DNA from: Paragonimus westermani
Lineage: Eukaryota; Platyhelminthes; Trematoda; Plagiorchiida; Troglotrematidae
Length of the DNA: 64,000 nucleotides
Reading direction: 5' to 3'
NCBI GenBank assembly: GCA_008508345.1
Contig: QNGE01000114.1
Span: forward strand, 284,538-348,537
Shown here one piece after another: positions 50,605 to 61,800 of this stretch (positions within the stretch are counted from its first letter, which is position 1; every line of letters begins with the position of its first letter). Under the pieces are notes generated by a model. It was not told the origin of the DNA. It saw only the letters and a program-made list of their open reading frames with translations, and made no database searches. Made by a program: the position numbers and the translations under genes.

Positions 50605-53600
50605 CTACATTGTGAATGGGGTCAACAAATGGATAGGCGAACAGAAACAATTTCATACTTGCTGGAGTGCGTGGGTAGTAGTTGAGAACAGTCACAAGTC
50701 GAAACAGAATATCCCTAAATTAAGGAAACCGGTCAGAGAATATAAGCAGACATGTGAACGAAATGTTCTCTTACATCTGTACAGTTCCCTGAGTGATTGG
50801 ATCGTGAACTGGACACAGTTGAAAATCACAAGTTCAGAAGTGGATAGCATCAAGTAGTGCCTGAGATCTAATAACGTGCAAAACGGTGAACATAATGAGG
50901 CCCCAGTGGTAGGATCAGCTGGAAGTGTCTCCGCGTTTTTTTTCACAGTAGTGCGTAGGGGATTAACGACGTTTATCTGTGACTCCGTAGCCTAGGCAGA
51001 AAAAAAATCGTGTGGTGTTTCTAAAAGATGTGTAAAATGAACAATCTCAGTCTCAGATCGTTGTAGACAGCTTTTTAATTAAATCATCCCACGTTCCTTT
51101 ATAAAACAGCGTTGTGTATGGACTATAAGGTTACCGGTTTGACATGTCCATAAGACCTTCAAATGTTTATCTCTACCGAGTCAACGCGGGTCGTTGGATA
51201 GTGAGCACTGAAAGCGGTGGACCACAATCAGAAAGAGAACCTCCGCTTATATCGAGAAAACCACCTCAACTTTTTGTGTTTGGGTTGTTTAATGGGAGAC
51301 CACGTTTTCGGTGAATAAATCCAAAGGCTTGAGTCAGGTGCATAAGTTCACAAACCATTAACCTGGTTACTAGAAGCAATCACAAAGTTTAGATACGAAT
51401 GCACAGATTTAACAAAAACTAAGGACTGCCAGGATTCTGAATAAGTTCCGATTAAGCAAACGTTATGCTGGTGTCCTAGCGTAGGCAGAAGTAAACACAG
51501 GATGATAACTGAAATAACTGACCGAGAGTGAAGCTCAACTGATCGCACATGCCGAATAGTTGTCCAAAACAGATCAGTCGTTGTTCCGGGGTGACATTGT
51601 ATTCGTACATTCTACCGAAGACAAAGGTAGAAAAAAGACATAACGAAAACAGCAAACACCAGGAATACAGCAAAACTGAAAGAAATTCGGTCCGATTTCA
51701 CCGTTAGGTAGAATGCTTATTGCTAACAGTTTTCAGGAATAAATTCAGATACGAAGTGGGGGGTAAACGGCATTTAAGATATACAACCAGGAATCACCTC
51801 TCAGCCCCAGTTGTACTATCTCTGTAGTCCACAGGGTTGCAGGACTGTCATAGTTCACAACAAAGCTGCCAACTTATACAGTAAACAATACTTAACAGAA
51901 ATAGGCTTATGAGACGCACTACGGTTTCCAAACGATGCGGAAGGAACACAACTTTCTAGCTCTCACCAAATTACCCTGTATTATCATCGCTAGCATTTTG
52001 TGTGTGATCAATACACCTACACTTAACTCATGGACGAATATTTCTAGGTGTTCCGAATAGTTTTGAATGTAAGCTTACAAAAATTTATCCATCTAAACCG
52101 TAAGCCCTGAGGAAACCTACTCGAACTAGACTGCCTCTATAGCTTGTCACGAACTGTCTATGTGGCGTCAAAAACCTTGTCAGATCTGTGACCTTTCGTT
52201 TGCCATTTGAGTGAAGGGGCAGTACCATATGTTTGTAGGAGTGACTGCATGATACCTGATTAACGCAAAAACGTCGTGCTTTCTCGAGCGTGAATGGAAC
52301 CCACTTTTCTAACACGAAGCGCACAGTATCTTCATTATGAGTAGCCATCATGATTGCCACACGTCCGATTGGGCGTTGCTGGATTGCTTTTAGCGCTTCG
52401 ATCACACACGATTTGTACATGTTCGTCGTTGCTTCATAGTCCACGCAGATTGGGTCGTCATAGTCCAGCGCGGCTGCTCGAGCGCGCTCCTGACGGAGAT
52501 GTTTGAAAATGCATACATATACCAATCATTATCGCAATTCGGAACTGAGAGAGATGGAGCAACGCAACGCATATTTGGTGAAACATAAAATACTGGTAAC
52601 CGGAATGATGACCACAACGACGTAGAATGAAAAATTTGGACTCCAGTGCAAGGAAGTGAGACGTGGAGAGCTAGCTTGAGTGTCAATGGTGTAACCGGCA
52701 AAAATTCCATTGATTGCAGGGACAGTCCACCTCGATGATCAGATGATCAGCTGTATAACACGAACGCCACAAGTCCGGCTCTTCTTCCTTGATGAGTCTG
52801 AACCGATTGCGTGACGGTCTGGCCAAGCCCGGTGAACATCTGCCAGACGTATCGGGGACCAAGTGATCTGATTAATCGCCATCCATTCAACTAGACCACC
52901 GAACCGTTTGAGCAATGGTCACCAAGCTCAGCCAATCCGTTGAAAAATACGGCCAAAAGTGAATCAGATGTTCTGCTCACGAACTTAAATGGTGCTTTAA
53001 CGAACTATAGTGGGGAAAGACATAAATTAATGAGGAACAATCAACATAAGCCATGTGGTCGATCGATATCAACAGGTTGCTTAATTCACTATGCATGGGG
53101 TTATTCACCAAGTTACTTCCACTTGAAATGTTCGCAATTTCAGCGATAATCCTCAAACGTTTTTTACGCCGAAATTCCATTCACATCATCATAACACCTC
53201 AGGGCCTCACCGCTGGAAGGAGCCTTAATTTTACACTAGTGCGTTGGGCATTAATTTCCTTTTTTCTAAAGTTTACTTTGAACATGGGTAGTATGAAATT
53301 TGTGAGATGTGCTTCAAGGGTAAATGGGTGGATTCGTCTATCTCGACTTTTTTGGACAACTAACCAGGAGTCGTATGCTATACAGAGGTTTGACAGATTT
53401 TTTGAAATTCTGAGAGACCGTTTCTATGCCTACGAAAAGTATGAGTATCTAAACTTGTGGCATGTAGGTCAAGAAACATTTTGTCGTCCATTTTCGCAGC
53501 CTAAATCCAACATGGCGATTCAGCCTTACTGTGAACGGTACACCGATAATGCGAACGCAAGCATCACCCATGCAAAGCCAATGTTTTGCTGCTACAGTCT

Positions 53601-55205
53601 ATCGAACGCCTCCCCTGTGGTTGTTTCACAGCCCTATTGCAGTTCTGATAACGTTATATGATTACGCACTAGTGAGAATGAACGATAACCAAGGATTCTG
53701 AGTGCCAAGAGTTAACAGCAAACAAAATGATTTGGTGTATTGATGTTTCGTGTTTTTCCGAAGTGGCCATTCTCGTGCAAACAAAATAAATGAAGAGTAT
53801 ACGGGGACAAGAAATAAATTGTGCACGGCGAAATCAAACCGACTTTTTGGTCCTGCGAACATATATACTGTGAAGGGATTACGCAACTTGAAATGTTGGA
53901 ATCAGTGCAATGTGCTGACATTAGTTAATCCGTTGATAAGATCCAGAATTAAAACGGAATAAATGTGACGGGCATTCTATTCGCTTCAGGTGAGGTACAC
54001 TTTGCTCAAAAAAGTGACAATCATTACGCGAACCGTTGCACCGAATGTCAGACAGATACCCATTCGAAATTAATTCTCATAGCGCTAAGACGTCCAAACT
54101 AAAGCCTACCCTCAGAAATGCTATTTGGCTTGGGCTAACAACATATCCATTGGTATAGCCAAATGGTTAAGCTGGGTATTTTAGTTTATTTAGGAACCAT
54201 CCTGGAACTCAAGCAGCCGCGTCCCAGAAACTAACGAATGACTATATCTGTTTTTAAGGACACTCCTGTGAATAGAGGTAATGCATGAATATTAAAATTT
54301 TGGATCTAGACAGAACATGTGCATAAACTCTGACATCCAAAATCTATGGCTTGCTTTTGAATCAAATCCCATGGTCACACTGGTAGCTACAAAGGGATGT
54401 TAACATTAACGTGTTGCAGTCAGCGCTGATGATCGTGGTGAGATGTCCGGTGTGGTCGCATGCCATGCACAAACACGTGAGCACGTGCGCGGCTGTCCCG
54501 CATCCGGGTCTGTCTGCAGCCGGTTGATTCACAGCTGGTAGAGCGCTTGCCGCGTTGAGGCATGCTATGTCTGTCACTGGTTCGAATCCAGCCGAAGCTC
54601 TGAGTTTTCACAGTTAGGTCTCATCTAAAATAATTCACAGTGAATCATGAGCCACGACACTCGTAGGAGGGGGGGCAATTCCAGCGACTTCACAGTGAGA
54701 CTGACGCGCTGGCCCACGTACGTTGAAGGCCGTGCGAAACATGGTGAGTGGCAAAGTCAGCGGTGCCGGATGCCTCTCCCCCAGTAGCTCCCATAACCGA
54801 CACCAACACAGACAACGCAATCACACACGTCAGGTGCATCGATAGCACAGCTTAGAGCGCTTTTCGAGACAGACAGTCGTTGAAGCAAGTCAGCAGAGTT
54901 CAGACGCAAAACTAGCCATATTTAAATAAGTGTGAGAACCGCTTAAGCAAAACAAAACATTAACAAAACCAGAGCTAATGCCTATCTGATATTTCGAAGA
55001 AAATGAATGAATACATCCATACAAATCAACATCGAGTCACTTGTGTTTGTTACGCTTTACAGGACTAGTGCATGTAAGGGTAGATCAAGGGTCTGAGAAA
55101 AGCACATACCTGATCCATATATGCACCACGAACGAATTTTGCTCCGAAGTAAAAGTTTTCAACCCTTGCATGTTGCAAATCATGGTTGAGATATTCACGA
55201 GCGTT
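50420..55205 (-). CDS. PRODH: Proline dehydrogenase, C-terminal part (four exons)
   Basis: The product oxidises L-proline to pyrroline-5-carboxylate with FAD, the first step of proline breakdown. In animals it acts at the mitochondrial inner membrane and passes electrons to ubiquinone. Four minus-strand exons join at 55205-55110, 52489-52305, 51611-51523 and 50604-50420 with GT-AG introns of 2620, 693 and 918 bases and phases 0, 2 and 1. The joined frame is open for about 184 codons to a TGA. Visible family motifs, in order, are [61 protein letters not shown] and SRRALEN. The Arg pair of the last motif binds the proline carboxylate in this family. Nothing in the four exons is broken. The N-terminal half, including the mitochondrial presequence and early barrel strands, was not found. 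Hydroxyproline dehydrogenase is a close relative, but the motif set fits PRODH best. Confidence 0.93.
51523..51611 (-). CDS. PRODH: PRODH exon C
   Basis: This 89-base exon supplies the last base of the split Lys codon and then encodes [17 protein letters not shown], followed by [12 protein letters not shown]. The FGQL-GMCDQ-SF motif is highly conserved in PRODH. The acceptor is CTTCGGTAG. The donor is CTCG/GTCAGT, with the GT at 51522-51521, leaving one base of a Gly codon (phase 1). Confidence 0.92.
52305..52489 (-). CDS. PRODH: PRODH exon B
   Basis: This 185-base exon begins [13 protein letters not shown] and ends VRFVLEK, covering the central barrel with the conserved THNEDTV motif. The acceptor is CTCCGTCAG before 52489. 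The donor is AAAA/GTGGGT, with the GT at 52304-52303, leaving two bases of a Lys codon (phase 2) that exon C completes. The open frame runs on past both borders, so a naive open-frame call at 52525-52085 includes intron sequence on each side. Confidence 0.93.
53053..53661 (+). CDS. Unassigned 202-codon open frame inside a PRODH intron
   Basis: This is the longest gap-free open frame in the window. It lies antisense within the 2620-base intron between PRODH exons A and B. I do not recognise the product. It has hydrophobic stretches near residues 17-35 and 61-80, a basic segment near 35-41, an aromatic and charged stretch near 108-135 ([19 protein letters not shown]), and two QPYC motifs near 157 and 193. 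No promoter, splice sites or family motif support it. A frame this long is uncommon but not impossible by chance in 64 kb. It could be a transposon relic, an exon of a nested gene, or noise. Confidence 0.25.
   Translation: MWSIDINRLLNSLCMGLFTKLLPLEMFAISAIILKRFLRRNSIHIIITPQGLTAGRSLNFTLVRWALISFFLKFTLNMGSMKFVRCASRVNGWIRLSRLFWTTNQESYAIQRFDRFFEILRDRFYAYEKYEYLNLWHVGQETFCRPFSQPKSNMAIQPYCERYTDNANASITHAKPMFCCYSLSNASPVVVSQPYCSSDNVI
54525..54605 (+). repeat. tRNA-derived sequence (SINE head or tRNA pseudogene)
   Basis: An A-box-like string (GCTGGTAGAGCG, about 54533-54544) is followed by a perfect B box GGTTCGAATCC at 54579-54589, at tRNA-like spacing. The T arm CTGG/CCAG pairs around TTCGAAT. The acceptor stem does not pair well and the D and anticodon arms are irregular, so this is unlikely to be a working tRNA gene. 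GC-rich sequence on both sides (about 54440-54850) suggests it is the promoter head of a longer SINE. Confidence 0.6.
55110..55205 (-). CDS. PRODH: PRODH exon A (first one visible)
   Basis: This 96-base exon encodes 32 residues and contains ENFYFGAKF and VRGAYMDQ, the strand with the FAD-contacting Arg-Gly-Ala-Tyr motif. The acceptor is a pyrimidine-rich tract ending in TTTTTACAG just before position 55205. The donor is CAG/GTATGT, with the GT at 55109-55108. The exon is phase 0 at its 3' end and reads directly into the ERARAA start of the next exon. An exon encoding the VDAE-type strand should lie upstream, but I found none between 55206 and 64000. Confidence 0.92.
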
Positions 55206-55588
55206 CTGTAAAAAGCGCACAGCAGATTAAAAACCCACTTCATGAAACTGTTGTCATGCAACCAACAGTCATCAGATGCATCCAACAAGAAACACTACCT
55301 AGTCAAATATAGCTGATCCACTCAACCAAACGAACACCACCGAAGGATTTCGCGGTAAGGCAGCTGAGTGCCCGGCATCTCAACAACGGGACAAGCAGAC
55401 TTGGAAATAAATATAGAAAGATTAGTGCAAATAAAATCCTGTTCTGCATTTCAATCTGTAGACGTTTCTATCAGGTTGAGTCGGCAAACAGTGTCATTTT
55501 GGGCAGAAATCGATCGCAGCTGCAGCTAAGTGGTTGAATCGGGTGAACTTACTTTCTCACATTTTGTTGGATAGGTAGGCGCTGTGAC

Positions 55589-56562
55589 CCGTCACGGTGA
55601 GACTGGACCTTGACGTGGTGTGACGGCTTGCGCATCTCGATGACCTTTTGGGCTAAACTGGACAGAGTTACTCATACCAGGCAGGCCAACAGGTAGAGGT
55701 CTGACAAACTACAGTCTCCTGGTCCTCCAGGTTGGGGGTTGGAAGATGGTTGGCATCTCTTCCTGAAAAACGTACCANNNNNNNNNNNNNNNNNNNNNNN
55801 NNNNNNNNNNNNNNNNNNNNNNNNNNNNNNNNNNNNNNNNNNNNNNNNNNNNNNNNNNNNNNNNNNNNNNNNNNNNNNNNNNNNNNNNNNNNNNNNNNNN
55901 NNNNNNNNNNNNNNNNNNNNNNNNNNNNNNNNNNNNNNNNNNNNNNNNNNNNNNNNNNNNNNNNNNNNNNNNNNNNNNNNNNNNNNNNNNNNNNNNNNNN
56001 NNNNNNNNNNNNNNNNNNNNNNNNNNNNNNNNNNNNNNNNNNNNNNNNNNNNNNNNNNNNNNNNNNNNNNNNNNNNNNNNNNNNNNNNNNNNNNNNNNNN
56101 NNNNNNNNNNNNNNNNNNNNNNNNNNNNNNNNNNNNNNNNNNNNNNNNNNNNNNNNNNNNNNNNNNNNNNNNNNNNNNNNNNNNNNNNNNNNNNNNNNNN
56201 NNNNNNNNNNNNNNNNNNNNNNNNNNNNNNNNNNNNNNNNNNNNNNNNNNNNNNNNNNNNNNNNNNNNNNNNNNNNNNNNNNNNNNNNNNNNNNNNNNNN
56301 NNNNNNNNNNNNNNNNNNNNNNNNNNNNNNNNNNNNNNNNNNNNNNNNNNNNNNNNNNNNNNNNNNNNNNNNNNNNNNNNNNNNNNNNNNNNNNNNNNNN
56401 NNNNNNNNNNNGTCATTTTCAGTAGTTAGGTCCCTTCCCGTCCCCTTCTTTTTCCTTCTCTCTTTCTATATAGGGTTTGCTGTTTCTTCATGGTTGTGTG
56501 GCAGTTAAGCATTAGTGTTAACCACTGATGTATTGCTGTCTATGATGATGATGATGATGATG
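55589..56562 (+). mobile_element. RTE-like non-LTR element with gap, flanked by target-site duplication
   Basis: The same 12 bases, AGGCGCTGTGAC, occur at 55577-55588 and 56563-56574, as expected of a target-site duplication. The insert starts CCGTCACGGTGAGACTGG, continues with a GC-rich leader including CTCCTGGTCCTCCAGGTTGG, is interrupted by 634 N, and ends in a TGATGA microsatellite. RTE-clade elements typically end in short tandem repeats of this kind. The leader resembles RTE elements I recall from flukes. Coding sequence, if any, lies in the gap, so I cannot say whether this is a full element or a short non-autonomous copy. Confidence 0.65.
55778..56411. other. Assembly gap (634 N)
   Basis: A run of unknown bases. 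Open frames reported across it are artefacts. It sits inside the RTE-like insertion, and its true length may differ from the number of N. Confidence 0.99.
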
Positions 56563-56574
56563 AGGCGCTGTGAC

Positions 56575-57070
56575 TGAATCCGTTGTCTGAGCCGACAATC
56601 AAGACGGTCAAGAACGAACAGGCAGGACGGATACAACAGAAACTGACTGAGATGACTGTGATCTGTCATCTGAAGATGTCCTAATAACCTTGTAAGTGGT
56701 GGAAGAGCACCGCGTAAGGAATGACAAGGTTCGCCAGGGACCCTTCTGAAACGTCAATCTTAAGATGCGATGCGTGTTATGCATGTGACAACCCATCACC
56801 TGCCGCACTGTGCACTTTCCGTGTGGCCTGCTTTGCGTCGGAAACGGCAGTCAGATATGGCGCTAGTTAGGGGAATTGGAGACTCAACAGCCTGGTGTTA
56901 TTAATCGTGGACCGTGCTGGCCGAAACACTGGGCGGTGGAGCCGAGCCAATCGACGGGATGTGCACGCACACTCCGTCGTACCAGTCTGTCTGGCTACGT
57001 TTAAAGCGGTGTATTGGGGCCGTTCGCTAACCCGACTCGACTAGGGGGCCTGTTTCTGCGTAACCCCTTC
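56575..57070. other. GC-richer repeat-like block, no gene recognised
   Basis: This stretch downstream of the RTE-like insertion is visibly richer in G and C than its surroundings, with strings such as GGGCGGTGGAGCCGAGCC. It is broken by stops in all frames beyond about 65 codons. It may be another dispersed repeat into which the RTE-like element inserted. No tRNA box or protein motif was found. Confidence 0.4.
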
Positions 57071-58085
57071 AGCTGAAATTACCATGAAATTGGTGACTGG
57101 ATTTTGTTTTCAGGTCCAAAACTGTTTGACGGTCGGTGTGTTAGTATGGATAGTATTTAGTTATGGGGTCATCACGTGTTAATTTGCGACATGAATCCTT
57201 TTAGTCCTTTGAAATATGACAACCATAAGGCAGAACCTACGACACGAATTCATTTCACATAGTGAACTTAAGCGTGTGACCTGTGGGACGATAAATACGC
57301 ATTTCTTAAAATAAAATGAAGAACAGCTGCGACATTCACAACTAAATTAAAACACGACTGAAGGTCGGTTGTGATCGACTGATCAATAAAACTTTATAAT
57401 ACCGTTACGCATGTGAGCCGTGAAAGTTCATCGCGGCAGTGCTACATCCGCTTCTCAAACGTCTTCAAACTAGGACAACAGAACCAGACTTGCTCTGACG
57501 GATCTATTCCACAAGCGGTTATAAATCACTGTCTTCTGGAGATCGCTTAGCACAAAAACAGGTGAGTGGATCAAAGCTAAACGGCAACACTGAGAACACC
57601 ATTACAGTAAGCAAATGTGCGAACAGTGTAATGAAAGGCGTGACGTGGCTGTAACGTAAAAAGTGACGTGTGTGAGAAGATGACGGACCTTTGAACGATT
57701 ACTGGTACATGAGCTGGGAAGACAAATCAACTTTCAAGTCAGATCGTCAGACAGTAAACACTGAACCAATGCTGGTTTTGCTACCTGCGATCAATTAAGG
57801 CTTTGTGATAGAAGACGCGGCATTCAGCGTAAACTCAAAGTCACCTACCAACAAGTACACTAATTTACCTCTCATTCACCTTGGTAATATGCACTCGATA
57901 CTCGCTTCATGTGGCGTTTGTGTCTATCGATTTCAGGGGTTCTGAAGATTGTCAAAAATCTTCGAACAAGAAACACTTTCTGGTGAGGGCCAAGCCGTAT
58001 TTCTTTGACAGGGTTGTGTCTTCTTGAGAGAAAGGCATTTCATTCTGATTGAACCCAATCGATGTGAAGTGGATAAAATGATCGG
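57071..58085. other. No gene seen
   Basis: I see only short open frames, no recognisable protein motif and no clear repeat, except a 20-base near match near 57823 to a site near 24879. Confidence 0.5.
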
Positions 58086-58087
58086 GA

Positions 58088-58091
<4 letters not shown>

Positions 58092-58126
<35 letters not shown>

Positions 58127-58199
58127 CGGCTACAAATGCTGCATTGTATATATGCATATATATATGTGTANTATATATATATATATATATATATATATA
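58092..58199. repeat. Compound AT microsatellite
   Basis: A run of about 16 TA units (58092-58123), a short unique spacer, interrupted AT/GT sequence, one ambiguous N at 58171, then about 14 TA units (58172-58199). The N probably marks slippage or an unresolved base call. Confidence 0.9.
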
Positions 58200-58609
58200 C
58201 GGAAAGATAGGAGTGCTTGCTGCCAGAAATTATTAGATGGGTTCTAAAGTAAGGTCAGTACAGACAAAAGCCAAATGATGGGCATTTGATAGGCAAAACA
58301 AAACTATCTGGGGTAATGGTCAAGTTAAACAATGCAATATCAGAGATTATATTCCACAGATTGCCTTCTGTTAAGTTTACCGGTTTAAAAGTCTGTGACT
58401 AAACGGCCAGATTGTAAGAAAAATACGTTCAATAAAGCACACTCTTCATCTTCCAACTCGCTTGTTGCCATGCCACGTGTGCTCTCGTGTTTATGAAACA
58501 GAATTCCAGTCCACAACACGCCCCTGGTCTCCGCTCACACGTCGTGTGAAATTCGGCTTGGTTTGTGGCTGTATCCGACGCCTTTGGTCCGTCCGTTGGT
58601 CCGATCTGG

Positions 58610-58860
58610 TTGGGCGATGGTTCGTCCGGTCGTTGTGGGCTTTGATCGTATTGCAAGACCGTGTTGAGATATTTCACAGTGTTGGAGTAATCATGTTTCC
58701 AATCTGGTCGTCCATTCTATTTCGCCATCCATGTCTCCTCCGTTAATCCGATTTCACTGAGCGATGGCTCTTCCGGTAGCCCATTTTGTCCACGCTCCGT
58801 TCTCTGTGGGATTTTGAACGTACCTCACCGTCGCGTTGAGGTATTCCGCCGAGGGCTAGA
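58610..58860 (+). repeat. Two diverged copies of a repeat unit
   Basis: The unit at 58610-58685 starts TGGGCGATGGTTCGTCCGGT and ends near GTGTTGAGATATTTC. The second, at 58757-58860, starts TGAGCGATGGCTCTTCCGGT and ends near GCGTTGAGGTATTCC. The order of shared blocks is the same, so this is a degenerate direct duplication. The preceding 58440-58609 may belong to the same element. No coding signal was recognised. Confidence 0.5.
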
Positions 58861-61800
58861 ATGCTGACATCTCCGGTTTGGTAATCCACCAAAATATGTG
58901 GCTTTTATTTTCCAGTTTCGCCGCTGAAGTAGCTCGAGTTTATCTTGAGGCTGTATTACCTGAGTCAATACGTACATGTGCCCAGGTCTCAAAAGCTCGC
59001 AGTTATGAGCACTTCAGAATCCACCTGCGATGATTTCACCTGACAACTGCTCAGCAGTTGTGTAAACAATCTGTTTTTGGTTCTGCAACACTGCCGGACC
59101 GTTTCTTTATGGAGCAGTAGGTCAGCTCGTTCCACAAAATACGCTTCCGTTGTGGTTCAGAGGGGCTACGTCTTTAAACGAAAGTATCTAATAAAAAAAC
59201 AGCTCGTATCTTGTAAAAGCATTTCCTGTCAGGGTAATGGGACACAGAGCTTCACTAGTCAATCTGCACTAAAGGTAGTATGTTAGTTGTGAATATCTCT
59301 GAAAATTTAAATAAATCTGTATGTCATACACATGAGCTGAAAACAAGTGGTTTTACATCACATCAGTGACGAGGGTGTGATGAATTCGTGTTGTATATAA
59401 CGCCTTCGTTCAGATGTGCAAATATTTTTCAAATACACAGAGAGCGAAAAAATGCGATGAAGACCAACATATTGTTTCACAAGGGTATTACCGATAGAGC
59501 AGCCACAACATTACTGACAGCTTGCTCAGTTGCAAAAGTTATGGCAGTACTCCGAGATAATCATACTATGACAGTGAAGTCCTCGATCTCTACATTCCTG
59601 TTTAGCCCAGTCCGTCCGTTCGCCATTTCCACCTTAGCAACGCACTTTGTGCGGATTGATATCAGTAAGTTGTCTCCGGTGCTCACAAAGCGAGATAAAC
59701 ACTCATTGAAATGCTGAGGTAAGGTATTACCGCTTGGCGATTGCTGTCGTAACTATACAAAGATGTTGATGATCGAAGCAGGTTGCCACAGATCATCGAG
59801 CATGCAACGGAAACAAGTGGAGAGATTTAAGAAACACTGCCCTAGATTTGACCATTCGGTTATTTGTCTATCCAAACGAAATCTTAGCATCGACACAAGC
59901 ACCAAACACGTAGATTCCCCTGCCACTTTCGATCGCTGGGAGATTATAGGCCATTAATAAACTTAGAAAAGTACATTTCATTTCGAAGGAGCAACGTGCC
60001 AACGCAAACAACAAACAGGTAAAACTGACCTGCCGAAAATGTTTCGGGTAATCTGTTTAGCATCGCAAAGTGGTTGGATTCTAACGGCAAACTCTAAATC
60101 CTGATATCGATCAATATGCAGTCGACCTCAGTCAATGCACCGTGACACTATAAGAACGCCTTAACGGTAAGCAATGTCCCTTGATGTGTCGCCTAAACCG
60201 CGCTACCGTCCGAAACTAGTGCAGACTGGAACTAAAAAACCTGCGACATAATTTTATAGTGAGAAGTATAATCGTAGTGATGGACATTCAGAACAGTTTA
60301 TCTTCGAAAGAGGGTAGTAAAACACTTTTTTGCCTCGTTTAAAAAAACCTTTGTAAATAGTACGGACACGAGTTTACCGAGCGGTGTCCGGGTTTACACT
60401 TCACGTCCTTGCTTCAGAGCGAACCTGATTTAGACATTTGCTGTCAGGCCACGGAAAGTAACTGGTATCGTTTAGAATGCTGGTCCCATGTTTCTGTGGC
60501 TTAACAAACAGCAATGACACCTCTCGAACGTGTTATTGTGGGCTGTTGAATTTGAATTCGCACCCAACATTGTTCATGTACTCAAACCAGTTTTCGAAAC
60601 TACATCCCTAACGTATCTCTGAGCACTTAAAATTGGCCAAAGCCATACAACTTAAGTCACCTTTTTCAGACCATGCCAAAAGCATCTTTGTGTTGTCGGT
60701 CCATCCAAGTTAAGTTTCTTATGGTCAATAAACGGCAATTCAAACTATGGATGAGTCCAATGAACATTAAATTCGATTCACTTTAAGCGTAAGGGAAAGC
60801 TTTGTTGTATAACAAGAAACGGTTTATCGACTCAGAACGTGAGTCGTACAATAGAAGTGAAGATTTAGGTTTCGATGAACCCATGGCTCTGGTAGACTTC
60901 GATTGGACAACTTCACAATATCAGTTGTTCACGTCTTGCTAACAGGCGGGGGCGGTGATTCTTGATTTCTAAGATAGCACAGCAAACTGATGTTCAGTTA
61001 AAAGTAGTCGGTTAGCTGTTAGAATCTCGTCCTTTCCTCAGTGGTTTGGAATCACCTGTTCACGGTTTACCAAGAAGCATAGGAATGCCAGCTTCATTTC
61101 TATTTCCAAGCAGGATCAAACGAGACTGTTGCTTGTGGAACGACATCCTTGATTCACAACCAATCCTAGGCAGTCACCTGACCTTTCGCGTAGACGTAGT
61201 TCCAATCTTATAGCCGAAGACATGATTCGTGGAGGCTTTAAATGTCCATGCTTCCTTCCTTCAAAATCCGCTAAAGTTTCTGTTCACAGTTTGATCACAT
61301 GCTCACTGTTCGATAACTCATTCTCACGTTTGAGACACTAATTTCTTTGCACTTATGTATCAGCAGTTCCAATTACTCTACCGCTTCAACCAGGAAAAGG
61401 GTCACTCGTGTGCTAAGGACCTTTACCAAAGCAAAGTGCTCTCGGTTGTTTATTAATGGAAAAAAATTGTGGAAAGACAGATAGTAGACAGTTTGGGAGG
61501 CGGACCTGGTGTTATCATGGATCGTACAATCAAGAAAACAATCACCCGAAAGCGAGGCGCAGTAGGAATGATAGAAGATCACAGAGAATGAAAAAACGTT
61601 ATTCCACTTAGATGTGGGCCGTCACCAGTGGTGTTGAGTCTGAGTTCTTATACGGCTGGATGATGATGGTCTGAGATGCAGGTGCATTGGTATCCCATTT
61701 CGGCTAGGCATTGCCAACAAATGCACTAACACTTCATGGAACAGTACACTGGCGTTTATTGCGCAGCAAACAAGGCAACCGCGTAAGTTGGATGGACTAG

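Larger units (their letters stand above)
52490..55109 (-). other. PRODH intron between exons A and B
   Basis: This 2620-base intron starts GTATGT and ends CCGTCAG on the minus strand. It contains the antisense 202-codon open frame (53053-53661) and a tRNA-like repeat (54525-54600). The stretch 54140-54230 carries a weak tRNA A-box-like string (TAGCCAAATGGTTAAG) without a B box. I see no PRODH coding sequence within it. Confidence 0.75.

Noticed and set aside
52402..52710. 102-codon minus-strand frame overlapping PRODH exon B
   Set aside because: It is in a different frame from the conserved PRODH reading and is a shadow of it.
55709..56508. Three long open frames across the N run
   Set aside because: They exist only because unknown bases contain no stops.
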